From positions 3,224,001-3,288,000 of the forward strand of contig JACAAK010000003.1 of assembly GCA_025093985.1 (NCBI GenBank): a stretch of 64,000 nt of DNA, read 5' to 3'. Shown here piece by piece: positions 1 through 11,010 of this stretch. A program made the translations under genes and the position numbers. The notes under the pieces are model-generated. The model was not told the origin of the DNA, did no database searches, and saw nothing but the letters and a program-made list of their open reading frames with translations. Origin of the DNA: Calvatia gigantea (taxonomy: Eukaryota; Basidiomycota; Agaricomycetes; Agaricales; Lycoperdaceae). The first letter of the stretch is position 1; every line of letters starts with the position of its first letter.

Positions 1-20
1 CGCAGCCTATAACCATCGCA

Positions 21-469
21 ATGCCCCGTGCGTCCGTACCCTCTTTGTTGGCTACATTGGTACACTGATTCTAAATCCCAAAGCCTCCTCCATCACAACT
101 TTGCATAACCGTATGGACCTGACGAGCGTTTCCACGCTAGATGCTGACCCTTTGTTCATGCAGGTCTCGCACAAAGAAAAGAAGAAGGGCTCATTTCTTG
201 GGAGGAATCCTCCGAAGGTCCTGCTCACAAAATTGTCTGGACTCTCAAGTGCAAGTGTGCGTTAACTGCTGCGAAGATAAATTCCTCTTGTGGGCTAATA
301 ATGCGGGATAGTCAAGGGGGAAGTCAAAGGCGTAGGAAAGGGTCCCACCAAATCCCAAGCCAAGGAAGAAGCTGCGAAGGAAGCGCTTCAGGTATCCCAT
401 TCTACCCAAAACTGGCTCGTGTTGTGCTAACTCCGTTTCCCTGAATTCCAGAATATGGGGTTCGTCTAG
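21..469 (+). CDS. stand-alone dsRNA-binding domain microprotein (74 aa)
   Basis: Five exons can be joined with good splice sites: 21-27, 84-110, 164-256, 312-391 and 452-469, giving 225 coding bases and an intact stop. The product is essentially one double-stranded RNA-binding domain and nothing else. Helix 1 ends near LAQRKEEG (residues 13-20), strand 1 follows with LISWEE, the loop-2 motif GPAH is at about residues 30-33, and the helix-2 RNA-contact motif is KSQAKEEAA at about 57-65. GPxH and the lysine-rich helix start are the classic RNA-contact regions, so binding to dsRNA is likely. There is no RNase III, helicase or deaminase domain. Single-dsRBD proteins of this size may act as cofactors of Dicer or other RNA enzymes; that role is inference. 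The start near the window edge is chosen because it joins in frame, but an upstream exon cannot be excluded. Confidence 0.72.
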
Positions 470-694
470 TAATAACACTTGTAATGTAGCTATAGTTTTT
501 CTTGCTTTGTTTTCGCGGTCCACAGTTTTTTCTTCTGTCGTTATCACTGCAAACGACGATAGTTACCTTTCAATCTATCTGGCCTGGGCGTCCCTGAATA
601 TTGTCATGTGGTCCGCCACTGAGTTTGTTGATGCATTTCAATCTCCGACCAACCCATCAGACAGACTGCAGCTGGTGAGGTTTACTCAAACTCT

Positions 695-1008
695 ATGGTG
701 CTTCAACGACGAGTGGCTCCTTTCCTATTCGCAGCTGCGACGGGTGTGACCCCCTTATCGTCCTTATGTGAATTCAGCGAGTTAATTCATAATCTTAGGC
801 ATCATCTCTGGCGTTTACATCTTTAAGCCTCTTGTGGTTAACGAAGCTACGTCAGAGTAAGTTGCGTCAATGGTTATTTTCCAAAAATGTACGAGCTCAT
901 GAATTGTGTTGATGCTTCAGAAATGCTCCGGTGTGTTTTGATCAATATTTCTCAAAGGGGATGCAGAATGATGTCAAGACCTTTGGTAAAGATACAGAAA
1001 GGTCCTAG
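695..1008 (+). CDS. 64-aa single-pass membrane microprotein, unknown function
   Basis: I do not recognise this protein. Three exons (695-743, 799-856, 921-1008; introns of 55 and 64 bases with GT-AG ends) join to 195 coding bases ending in TAG. The product starts MVLQRRVAPF, has one hydrophobic helix at about residues 8-25 (AAATGIISGVYIF), then a polar tail rich in D, K and N (NDVKTFGKD near the end). A short basic N-terminus followed by one helix is typical of small inner-mitochondrial-membrane assembly or accessory proteins, but this is only resemblance. It lies between the dsRBD gene and SAD1, with its stop 78 bases from the SAD1 stop (convergent). The consistent splice phases and continuous frame argue for a real gene; no homology is claimed. 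Confidence 0.6.
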
Positions 1009-1086
1009 TGGGTCGACTACACCAGCAAGTGAGAGATTACGTAGTGGTCCTGCAAACACACTTGATCGGGGATAGGTCCTGGTCTC

Positions 1087-2984
1087 TCAGGTTTCTTTCT
1101 TTCGGCGTTCCCAGATCTGTTCAAGAGTAGTTTAGGCTTTAGCTAGAATCCAGGCTGAATTACTTTACCTGGAGAACTGTCTCGCCAAGAAATATCATCT
1201 CCTTCCTTGTCTCTTCTACGATTAAATCTTGGATCATGAACCACTTTTCATTATCGCCACCACCGCCCGCAGCTCTCAAGTGGACCTTCCAGACTGTGTT
1301 CTCCTTGTCTCGTGTGGTGCCAGCGACTGATTCATGCGTCACGTTCGCGATCAGATCGTACAATGTCGATGAATCGTCTGGAGGAGCATCGATATCTAGG
1401 GAATCATCAGAACATTGAGTCAGAGGAACCACCTGAGATAGCAGGGACGCACAATCCCTGAAGTCAAGTCCCCGTAGGGGAAAGTTAACGATGGTCGGGT
1501 TCTTCTCCTCAACAAAGATATTTTTGGTAAAGCGCTTGAAATGTAGGATGATGTAGTGTGGCAATTTTTGACATTTATATCGTCTAAGTTGACCAGCTGA
1601 TTCCTTGAAGGACGGCTCATGAGCTGTACAAGATAATTAAGGTATTGGAATACCTGCGTCGTTTTTCCGTCATATTTCGACAGAACAGAATGAATACCAA
1701 CTTGAGGAATGATATTCTTTTCGTGGGTGTCCTGGAATAAAGGAGGAGGCGGTAGATCAACTGCCAAGAACAAGAATGGTGACACAGTCGACTTGATGTC
1801 TGCACGCAAATTTTAACATAAAGTATCGATATTTCTTGGACAGATAATACGAACCGCGATCTATGTCAAAACGGGGTTTTTCGTTTTCCCCAGAATCAGG
1901 TCGGACGAGAACCTGTTGCATTTCAACTCTCAGTTCACCTTGGAAGGTGGAAAAAATGATACCTATCAAATTTCGCTCAGTTAATCGGAAGGTATGAGGG
2001 ACGGTGTGGGAGATGATCTCATACTTGAGTTCCGCTTCTTTGTGCCACCTAGATCTTTATGAAGTCGATTTAACAACCAACCGAGGAACTCCACTGGGTC
2101 GCCCTGCTGCTCCAATCGAAACTTGCCACCACTCGCGCGGTTAACTTCTTGAAGAAATTCATGTGGGCTGACTTGACTCTTGAATAAGCGGGGATTCCAA
2201 ATCTTTTTGGCTAGGGCAGCAAAGCGCTTAACAAGCTCGGGCTCCTTCGCCCGGAAGTCCGAGACAAGGAGATAATCACGGAGGGGAGATACATGAAGGA
2301 GGGCATGTATAACCACGTTCATATGATCATTCCTCTTGATGTTGTTGAGACCGATATAACCGGAGAGGTAAGGTTTGTGTTGTAGATCATAGGAAAGTTT
2401 TTGAAGATGGGCAGGGAAAGACAGGTTGGCAATAGAATTGTGTGTAAACTTGGGTGCAAGCACGAAGGCTATGTCTTCCAAAGATGGGTCTGCGACAGGA
2501 TACCCATCTGGGAGCACATAGACCTGGGGTGAAGGGTTTAAGTGCAGATGCGGACACAGAAACGAAATCCGATCACCTTGGTGGTTTCCAAGTTAATAAA
2601 CACGTGATGGTCCTCATGGATTGAATGTGCGTATGCGTAGGACTTTTTGCCCCTTCCTTGAAAGTATTTACCACAAACGAGGCACCCATAGATGTTGATA
2701 TTTGAGAGTGATACTGAACAAACTTTCTCAAAGTCAAAGTCGAGGGCTGCCCTGTTGATCTTTTATGATATAAGCCTGCGCTCAAACTCCAGAGCCACTA
2801 CTGCACTTACGGTGTCGAGGTAAAGGTCTGAAGCTTTGATTTCTGCAGTTTGCCTGACGGGTTCTTCGTCGACATCGTCAATATCTTCCTCATCGTCGAC
2901 CCTCGCCCTCTTCTGAGGCCGCTCCGAACCTAGTGGCTCGTCGTTAGTGTGGGTTAGATTGGCTTTCTGTGGGGACTCTGCCAT
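1087..2984 (-). CDS. SAD1: U4/U6.U5 tri-snRNP protein SAD1/USP39 (inactive ubiquitin protease-like)
   Basis: Splicing factor that promotes tri-snRNP assembly and stability in the nucleus. An acidic N-terminus with a basic cluster (QKRARVDDEED) is followed by the zf-UBP finger: CSVSLSNINIYGCLVCGKYF, then an AHSIHEDHH segment. A USP-fold domain starts at YIGLNNIKRND. In active USPs this first box holds the catalytic cysteine; here the equivalent position is Asn, as in the known SAD1/USP39 family, so it is a pseudo-enzyme. Conserved family segments include GDPVEFLGWLLN, HYIILHFKRFTKNIF and the WFMIQDL box. The last exon encodes IWERRKKET and the stop at 1087; the start at 2984 is the first ATG. 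About six introns are visible. It is divergent from RSM22 with 131 bases between start codons. Confidence 0.95.
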
Positions 2985-3115
2985 AGCGTGTGGTGCGTCT
3001 TGATTGTCAGGCTCAGGCGTCGCGTTCTGTCTCGTGAACGCTTAGTCAGCGAATCACGAATCAATTTCAAGAGTCGAGCTGAAATTGAAATTTCGTCGAC
3101 ATCAATCTGTTCGGA
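2985..3115. promoter_or_regulatory. short bidirectional promoter between SAD1 and RSM22
   Basis: Only 131 bases separate the two divergent ATGs, so both promoters and both 5' leaders must share or overlap this stretch. No TATA box stands out. The inference of a shared promoter rests on spacing alone. Confidence 0.6.
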
Positions 3116-5310
3116 ATGCACCAGGTGGCCCGGTTTACCAGGCGTATCCTACCCTTGTACTTGCAGAAAAACGCATCCATTGCTCTCCCATTTAGCTCCT
3201 GCTCTTTTTCAGGCTCTGCAACGGCCCAGCCAAATCCGAGGTTCGACCTCGACCCAAGTTTGCAAACCCTACTCCAGGATGTCGATATGGCGCTTCATAG
3301 CCGCGTTAAAAAGCGTGAGCAGCCCCTGCACGAACTTGAGGTTATTCCATCAGAGCCGGGGAAAGCACCAACAATTTCAGAGGATTACGACAAGAAACCC
3401 AACAATTCCCCGCGGAAATCGCCCGCGGCATTGTTTGGAAGTCAACGAATTGGCGCAGTTGTTCTTCCTGTGGAATTACAGGACGCAATACAGCGCCTTA
3501 TCTCTGGTCAGTACGCTGTTGAGATGTCCCGTAACATGAGTACTGAAATCTGGAATAGGCACCAATAAACCTCAACTTCACAGTGATGCAAAACGGCTAT
3601 TTCAAGGCGTTCATGGAGATGAATGGTTCCTTCAGTACGACGCGAAATATCGCACACGGATACAAGGGGTGAAGCATGCTAAACGTGATGGTGCTGCTTT
3701 TGCTTCCGTTGTTCTGCCTGCACATTATTCTGTGATTGTTGCGGTACTGGACCACGTCAAGAGAAGACTGGGCTCATCGTGGCGGATGGAACGAGTTCTG
3801 GACTGGGGAGCAGGTACAGGAAGTGGCCTTTGGTTTGTACATTCAGGCATCAAAATTACCCTCCGGCTTTTTAACTTGGTCCAGGGCTTCCTTGTACTCT
3901 TTCCAGTCGCCTTCGATCGCTGGGGGCCTCATGGATCACCTTCGAATAAGAGATTCGACGATAAAGTCCTACGTCGGTATTGAGAAGAGGAACGGTTTGA
4001 CTGAAGTTGGGCTAAGACTTGTGCGCGGTACGAGGCAATTCTCCCGACAAGCCAGCCAATTTACCCTCTTTAGACCTCCAGCCAGAACACATGTCAGTGA
4101 ATTGGCAGAGAAAATGGCACTCAGAAGACAATGTAGCGCCCTTACATGGAGGCGACATTGTGGCTCTATCCGCTTTCTTGCTGACCACTTTACCTGACGC
4201 TCTAGCTCGGGAGAATATCATTCAACAAATGTGGGACAGCGGCGCAAATACTATTGTACGTAACGATATTCATCGCCTGATTTAATACTAATTTGTAACC
4301 AGATCCTAATTGACCACAGCAGCAAGGAAGGTTTTGAAGCCATCGCAAGTGCAAGGCAATATCTGTTAAATTTAGGGCGTAAAGGTGTTGCTACTGGCAA
4401 CATCGCATCTCTGGCTGCGCATGTTGTCGCTCCAGTGAGTCGCCAGACCTCCCCGTTGCAGTCAGTTGATTATTGACCCCCTGATTGTTAGTGTCCGCAC
4501 GATGGTGTATGCCCGTTGCATTACCCCGGGCCAATCAAATTGGCGTGTGGATACTCGCAGAGAATCCAAAGACCCGGTTTCGTTCGCCGAACGAAGCACT
4601 CTACCCTCGGCTATGAGGACATTGGGTATTCATACGTTGTCATCCAGCGCGGTGAGAGGCCTTGTCCCACCCTAACTGGCTTGGGCCGAACGGGCGCTGT
4701 TGGAAAATGGGCTCTTGAGAAGGACACTTCCAAATTATCCACTCGTGAACTCCAACTTTACAATGCAGAGAAAGTGGACCCCAACTCGCACCACCATCCT
4801 ATAGAATATGGCCAGCCTTTACCGCCAACGCGCTCCGACAAGGAATACACCCAAGAAGAGATTGATGAGGCTCTCCGTCTTGAAGCATACCAATGGCCCC
4901 GCCTGGTGTTCCCTCCACTTAAGAAGAACGGACATATTATCCTTGACGGCTGCACCGCTGAAGGTGTGTTACCGCGCAGTAATCTGTTATACCTTTTGTT
5001 GATACTTCATTGAGGTAAAATAATGCGGATGACGATTCCCAAATCTCAGGGCAAGCAACCGTTCTACGACGCACGCAAGTCGAGTTGGGGCGATATTTTC
5101 CCTCATCCTCCCAAGAACAAACCTCAGGAGCGCCAACATATTCTCAAACCTGGATCGGTCAATGTTCCAGGTTCCGACATTGGCAAACGTAGATCTAGCA
5201 GTAGACAAGAAAGAAGAACGTATGGAGATATCGCAAAGAGAACTCGCGAGGAACCGAAGAAATCGGAGAGGAAGGAGAGGAGGTCCTGTGCGACCTGGGA
5301 TATTGATTAG
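3116..5310 (+). CDS. RSM22: mitochondrial small-subunit assembly methyltransferase-like protein RSM22/METTL17
   Basis: Rsm22/METTL17 family, needed for mitochondrial small ribosomal subunit maturation. The N-terminus is a typical mitochondrial presequence (basic, Ser-rich). A SAM-methyltransferase fold follows, with a glycine motif VLDWGAGTGSGLW, then SYVGIEKR, HGGDIVALSAFLL and LIDHSSKEGF. The cysteine motif CPHDGVCPL follows an intron and matches the cluster reported to bind Fe-S in this family; a second conserved part is RRTKHS...YSYVVIQRG. Introns of about 50-60 bases fit throughout (for example after LISG, after GLW, after NTI). The C-terminal tail is basic. The frame used here stops at 5310, but an overlapping frame (5162-5365, containing VDLAVDKKEER) looks equally protein-like, so the last about 45 residues are uncertain. 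Convergent with the bL1m gene. Confidence 0.93.
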
Positions 5311-5468
5311 GCGATCAGAGGGTCAAAAGCTGCCAAGCGGTCTAATATTATTATTTATCGTCTAAAAATCTGATATACGTATTCCAGGTCCTTGTGTTGA
5401 ACTCAACATGACCTTACTAATAGTCGTTACTGAAAAATCTGTCAGTCACAACGTCTCAAAGCGTTGCT

Positions 5469-6490
5469 TTAGCACCTACCAGGTCGAGGTCCAGAGCTTT
5501 TTGCCCTTCGACCGTCACTACCATCGGTTGCGTTACCAGTGACCTTTTTGACCGAGGCCAAAAAGTAGCGAACGTTTTGAATCACGTCTTTAACAGTGAA
5601 GTGCAACTGAAGTCCAAATTTAAGCCCAGTTTTATGGTGCATAAAAGACAAGAAGGCTTACAAGAGCAATGGGTGTACGGATGTTGCCTGCCCGGTCTGC
5701 TCTCCACTCACTCGTGCCCTGAATGCGCTGAAGGTAGCCCGCAATATCATCCGTTACCGTCCCTCTTCTCTCCGAGGGCATTAAACCGAGAGGACCCAAA
5801 ACACGCCCAAGTTTTGGAGTAATTGTTTTAATGAGAGCAGGAGTACACAAAATAGTAGTTGCTTGAACGCGGCCGTTCATAATCTAAATACGCGCAAATT
5901 AAGGAGAGCTTGGTAAAATAAAAAATGACTTACACCGTCTATCAGCTCCGTTCCACCGACTATATGTGCGCCGGCCTTCTTGGCTTCCTCTGCTTGTCTC
6001 CCCTCAGCGAACACGAGAATCTTGTCTTCCGATTTGGGTTTCGCTTCACGTGGCAGGTTCACGCGCCCTTTAGGTACAGCAATTCCGGATTTAATTTCTG
6101 CTTTGATGAATAGCTCGTAGGTATTATTGGGAGAGGCAACTTCAACAGCCTCGAGTGCCCCATCAGAAAGGAATGAAAAATGCAGCGTTGAAAACATACC
6201 CGTAAGATAGAAATTGCATCAGCAAGAGCAAGCTTCTCGGCTTTAGCATCCTCTGCAGCGGTAATAGCTGCCTTGCGCCGAGCCTTTGCCGCAGCGGCCT
6301 TCTTCGAGGGAACGCGAATAGTTGGCTTCTTGTCATGTCTCCCGAGAAGTGGTCGGCTTGTAGAAAAGGCACGAGAATGCGAGAGAACATCCTGAAAGGC
6401 TTCATCGATAAATCCTCGCGTATAATGCGTTTTGGAACGTACCTTCGCAGGAATTGAATATTGACGATACCGGGAAAGAAGAGACAGCAT
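5469..6490 (-). CDS. MRPL1: mitochondrial large-subunit ribosomal protein bL1m (MRPL1)
   Basis: Ribosomal protein L1 family, part of the L1 stalk of the mitochondrial ribosome. The first exon gives a mitochondrial presequence (MLSLLSRYRQYS), followed by an Ala/Lys-rich linker and then the L1 domain: AVEVASPNNTYEL, KPKSEDKILVFAEG, AGAHIVGG and the L1 signature around TPKLGRVLGPLGLMPS. The start at 6490 is preferred over an upstream in-frame ATG at 6535, since the presequence begins there and an intron follows IPAK. Introns lie after the presequence, after ISILR, after ELIDG and in the C-terminal part. The extreme C-terminus is unclear: the open frame ends RAKSSGPRPGRC with TAA at 5469, while the next frame reads VEGQKALDLDLV and stops at 5456. 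Confidence 0.92.
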
Positions 6491-8285
6491 TTTGACCCAA
6501 CTAATGGTGTGGTCCGGAATTGTCAAGTGATTCAATGTCTCGTGAGTACATGTTACATAATGTGCAGGTTCGAACTCCGCGAATCCTCAGGCCAGCCTCT
6601 CCCAAAATCTTGAGTTGGGAGAGGTATCGAAACACAGAATAAGCACTGTATCGTCCAAAATTTCTTAATTCAGTTTGGCACACAAGGGCAAGCAGAAATA
6701 ATTCCTCCTCCACAGCCTCGAGAAGGTGCAAAATATGGCCCTCCTCTCCCGCAATGCCGGCGACATCCCTATTCACAAGGGCGATGCGTGGTACCCTCAT
6801 GACTACATGGAGCATCGAATCTATGTTTGCTGTGGGGCTCATTACCGTCGTTTTGGCCCTTCACTTCCATCATCTACCTTACATCTGATTTTCAGTAAGG
6901 CTCGTGCAAGGCGGATTACCACACCCCTGGATCTACGACTGGTTGAGCCACCCCGTCAATTGAAACAGGCGAGGCACACGAGTAGACTCTCCTGTCGTGC
7001 AATAAGTACTAACTCGCCGTCATATCATATCGGAAATGGATTGTGGATGTTCGGTGGCAGACTCACGTCCTGCTTTCTCGTGGCTTTAACAAAGTCCGAG
7101 AAGCAGATGCATGGCCTAGATCCTCCTCTCTGAAACCTAAGGCAGTCCAAACAGTCAAATAATGGTGGCCGCTGTCTGTTCATAGCGGCTAACTTGCCTG
7201 GCGGCATTACTTTCCCTCGAGCTATACTTGAGGTCCACCATTTTCTAGGGACTATGCATCCGAGGCCAGAAACTAGCCTAAGTTTCAATGTTAAAAAATG
7301 GGACAGCTACGAGTATCCGCGTTTTACCCCTTATTAGCTTTGCTGAAATGGAGCCAATTAGAGCAAAGAGCATTGTATTCCGAAGGGTCGACCTTCGTTC
7401 CATGTTACCCTATGACAGAAGATATTGACCCAGTCTTCTGGTAATTGGCCCCCCTGAAGCTATGCCAAAAATCTGGCGGTTGGTCAAATGAACATCCCTG
7501 GGGACCTATACCGATAGTAAACTGGTATCTCTGTCCTTGCGTCTGGGGGTAGCTGCCATTGATGCATGCGTAATCCGCGTATAAGGTCCCCAAGACCTGA
7601 AATCTACCACATTTCATCATTCAGGGATTGACCACGGATAGGGTGAGGTTGGAATGACGCCACTGGTATCTCCCTCACTCTATTTCTGCTTAACGAACAG
7701 ATCAATTCTAATTGCATTTTAGATGGGCTCCGCGGTTGGCTGATCTCCTTTTAGTTTCCCACACCTTGACACCGCTTGCGTGCAGTGGTGTATGACTGCA
7801 GGTGTATTGAAACACTCAGTGGGGGTTGGGCTGGACTATCAGAGTGGTGGTAGCCAAAATATGATACAAGGGATGGTGTTGGGCCGCAGGGGAGGGCTTC
7901 TTAACAAGAATATCATTCAGCAGAGAAGTAATGGGAATTGGGGAAGTCAAGTGGAAGAATGCACTGGCCTGCGCGACATTTGAGGATGATGGCGTGGAGT
8001 GGCGAAAGCCGTTATGTATAGGGAGTGAGCGAGAACAGCGGTATCGTTTCGCTTGCCTGAGTTCTGGAAACACTGGGCGTCACTTCGCTGTTCTTTTCTT
8101 TTCTTTTCTTCCCCCCTCTTTTCCCTTTTTCATTTTTCAAAAATCAACAATTTATTCGCGGTGCATTACTTCAATGACTAAGCTGTTCGGATCAACTGAC
8201 AACTGTGAGACCCTATTACCATTTGTGGAAAAAGCTGTCAAAACATTCTTTTGCATTCGAAATTTCAATTTCCGCCTTGCAAACG
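6491..8285. other. 1.8-kb stretch without a recognised gene
   Basis: Lies upstream of both bL1m (minus strand) and mL40 (plus strand). Several medium ORFs overlap on both strands: 6726-7133 plus (135 codons), 6501-6842 minus (113 codons) and 7405-7620 minus (71 codons). None has a recognisable domain or a convincing set of splice sites. The last about 200 bases before mL40 are pyrimidine-rich (8090-8130), as expected of a fungal core promoter. It could hold a lineage-specific gene, a decayed one, or only long promoters. Confidence 0.4.
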
Positions 8286-8846
8286 ATGTTTTCGCGCCTC
8301 GCACGAAACCAAGTCTTCAGCTCGCTGCATATCTCACTTCCATCCACGCGCAACTATGCTGCAAGACCAGAGGCTGTGACAGACCCCAAGAAAGAAATCA
8401 TTCGACGCGTCCTATACCCCAGTAATGTCCGGAACCGCCCAACACCAATCGGCACATGGCGACCCGACGTTGGCCAGGCTATTCAGCACGCCATCCCTTC
8501 TGTGCAGGCGCACCATACTATAGAGCGAGCATGGCTTTTACATAAACGTCGGATCCGTAAACACCGTGAGGCGGAGCTCGCACGGAAGTTTGAATCCATG
8601 AAGAGGGCTATGGAGGAGTTGGAGAAGATCGATACTCGGTTGTACATGGAGGCCAATAGACAGGAGGATTCCAGAGCGCGAACAACAGCTGAAATGCACC
8701 TGTTCAAAACACTCCGTTCCTCTGAATTGCGGGCGCTTGAAGCTAGGATACGTGGCTTGTTTCCACGAGAGTTGCGCGTTCCGACAGATACCCCTCCACT
8801 GTTAGGATGGAGCTACGAATGGAAACCTATTCAGCGTCCTTTATAG
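8286..8846 (+). CDS. MRPL28: mitochondrial large-subunit ribosomal protein mL40 (MRPL28 family)
   Basis: Intron-less gene of 186 codons. The N-terminus MFSRLARNQVFSSLHISLP is a mitochondrial presequence. The body has the features of the fungal MRP-L28/mL40 family: a RRVLYPSNVRNRPTP block, then GTWRPDV, AIPSVQAHHTIERAWLLHKR, and a long charged helix with EAELARKFESMKRAMEEL. A further in-frame ATG at 8205 exists, but the presequence at 8286 fits the family better. Third mitoribosome-related gene within 6 kb. Convergent with CSN2 across about 170 bases. Confidence 0.92.
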   Translation: MFSRLARNQVFSSLHISLPSTRNYAARPEAVTDPKKEIIRRVLYPSNVRNRPTPIGTWRPDVGQAIQHAIPSVQAHHTIERAWLLHKRRIRKHREAELARKFESMKRAMEELEKIDTRLYMEANRQEDSRARTTAEMHLFKTLRSSELRALEARIRGLFPRELRVPTDTPPLLGWSYEWKPIQRPL

Positions 8847-9018
8847 TCACTTGGTAATGGGCCGGTCCTATGACTTTCTTTAATAGTTTTGCTGACCTTG
8901 AACTTGCAGAGCCACCAGAGATCCCTATTTTACTCACTTCCATCCTTCCTCAACGTGCTGTAGTCGTACTTATTGATGATTGCATGAGAAAAGCCTACTG
9001 TGACAACGTAGATAACCA

Positions 9019-11010
9019 CTATCCCCATCTCTCTTGGTACACATCATGACCCATCATGGTTGGATCTCCTGGCCTTCCCCCAGTAGCGGTCTTACCCAGA
9101 ACTGCCGTGTGCACTGCTTCCAGGGCTTCGGTCCATTTGTTTAACGCGGAATAACGCTTTTTCTCCAAGCTTTGCCTTTAAATAATTGATGAGGAGTTGT
9201 AAAGGAGTGCAGCATGTTGTAAAAACGAACTTTGAGTCGAGCTCAAGCCTCATGCCAACTTGATCAATGCGACCTTCTACCTTGCCTTCAAGAATCAGAC
9301 TTATCAGAAGGTCTTCAACTTCCTGGATCTCGACATTCAATTGCTGTGGCGTGATGTAAGCCGGCATGATTTGTTGCTTTGGTGTCCACCCACTCACTTT
9401 GGCAAGAAAAGACAGTTCAAGTCGTGTGTATGGCTTGATAAGATCGATGAGGTATTGCGTACGCAAACTGCGGAGGAGTTCGCCGATATAAAGCCGGATG
9501 AATGAGTCGTCCATGATCGTTGACCGGTTGTCTGGAAAAGGGACCTGATATTAAAAATCTAGTTTAATATCTACGCGAAGCCATACCTCGAAGAATTTTT
9601 TCGGCAAGATGAACTTCGCGGCGTTGATATGCGTCGACAAGGTCTGTCATAGCCTTGATCTGAGGATCACTCTTGTATCTGTGACAGGGCATTGATTTCA
9701 TTCTAACATTTAAGGTTCAGACTTACGGTTTGGTCTCCTGGCTGTCGAAGGGGTTTACTTCACTGCCTGTCAACATATTGGCAAGGACAAGGTACTTGAG
9801 AACTTGAATGCGCTGAGGTGATCCAGCTTCATCGTAATTGCGGAATGATTCGAAGAAGTCTTCGCTTGCACGATTCCATTGACCTATAAGAGGGTTAGCT
9901 CTTTTCCTTAAGGCAGCCACATACACATACGTTCACCCATCCACATTTTACCACCGCATTCCTTGATGACGCCCATGATCCGAGGATGTGGGATGGCGGA
10001 ACGAATGTCGTTGGTGGCATTATAAATTTCCTACAAAATCGCGTAAGGTGGGACCATGAGACGGAAGGGCGGTTTCAATGACCTTGAGCTTCTTGTAGTT
10101 CCGTGTTTCGTTGTACATCTGGATCTCCAGAGCATAAATCTCAAGGAGTTGTGTTCCACGTTGTGACTGATCATCTGCGTCGCCCGAGGCCATTGTCGCA
10201 TTGTGCAGGTCACGAATGAGCTACTAGTCGTGAAATTAAGCTGATGAAGTATGGAGGTGTGAACCCACTTTGGATAGACGAGCATATTCCTTGCGGTCGA
10301 GCCACAGTTTAGCCAGTTTCAAATTCGTTTTGACGCTGAGGCGCTGAGAATTTGGGTATTAGTACCTGTTGGATAAGCTTGGCCGGATGGAGGGACTTAC
10401 ATCGTTCTTGGCCTCTACCAACGCCTCTTTTGTCACTTGGTAGAATCGCTCAAGGATGTCGACCTCCACCGGTCCCCCTTTTCCCCCACCAACATAATCC
10501 AAGATGCCATTAATAGTTTTCTCGGAATAGTTACGTGTCACAGCTGACTTGGTATATGTCAGCAACTGGATGTAGGACTTCAATGCATCATGGGGTCGCC
10601 GGAGGACAAGGAACAGTAATTTGGTCGATTGTTTCAATGCTTTGAAACCCCTGGACTGATTTCAGACTTTGTCAAATTGACCCCGCTGCGACACACATAC
10701 CAGTCACCCTTCTCTTCTTCCTGCTCGACTATGGCTTGAAAATCATTCAGTGCTTCTTCCGGGTTGTCTTCCTTCTTAGCTGAAGTTGGGCCGTGAGGGT
10801 GGTGCGATAGACGGGGTTAATCCAAATTTACCCTTCGCTTTGTAGTACATATTCTCGACGTCGACGCTCCCTGACTCGTTAGCGTCATCATCATTATCTG
10901 AGTAATCGAAGCCGTAGTCCTGGTATTCTCAGCGGATGTCGGGTTTTGGTGTTTGATAGCCATACCTCGTCATCGGATCCTTGCATATAATCGGCGTCGT
11001 CATCATCCAT
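9019..11010 (-). CDS. CSN2: COP9 signalosome complex subunit 2
   Basis: CSN2 is a PCI-domain subunit of the COP9 signalosome, which removes NEDD8 from cullins. The N-terminus is very acidic ([15 protein letters not shown], then [15 protein letters not shown] after an intron), followed by the diagnostic [11 protein letters not shown]. The middle is helical TPR-like repeats in many short exons. The PCI/winged-helix part includes [32 protein letters not shown] and EGRIDQV. The last intron must be spliced to reach the C-terminus [14 protein letters not shown] and the TAG at 9019; without it the frame ends at 9092 with an unrelated tail. At least eight introns. Divergent from FAB1 over about 450 bases. 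Confidence 0.93.

Noticed and set aside
6560..6590. T-loop-like word GGTTCGAACTCC, possible tRNA
   Set aside because: The T stem does not pair properly and no A box, D arm or anticodon arm is found upstream.
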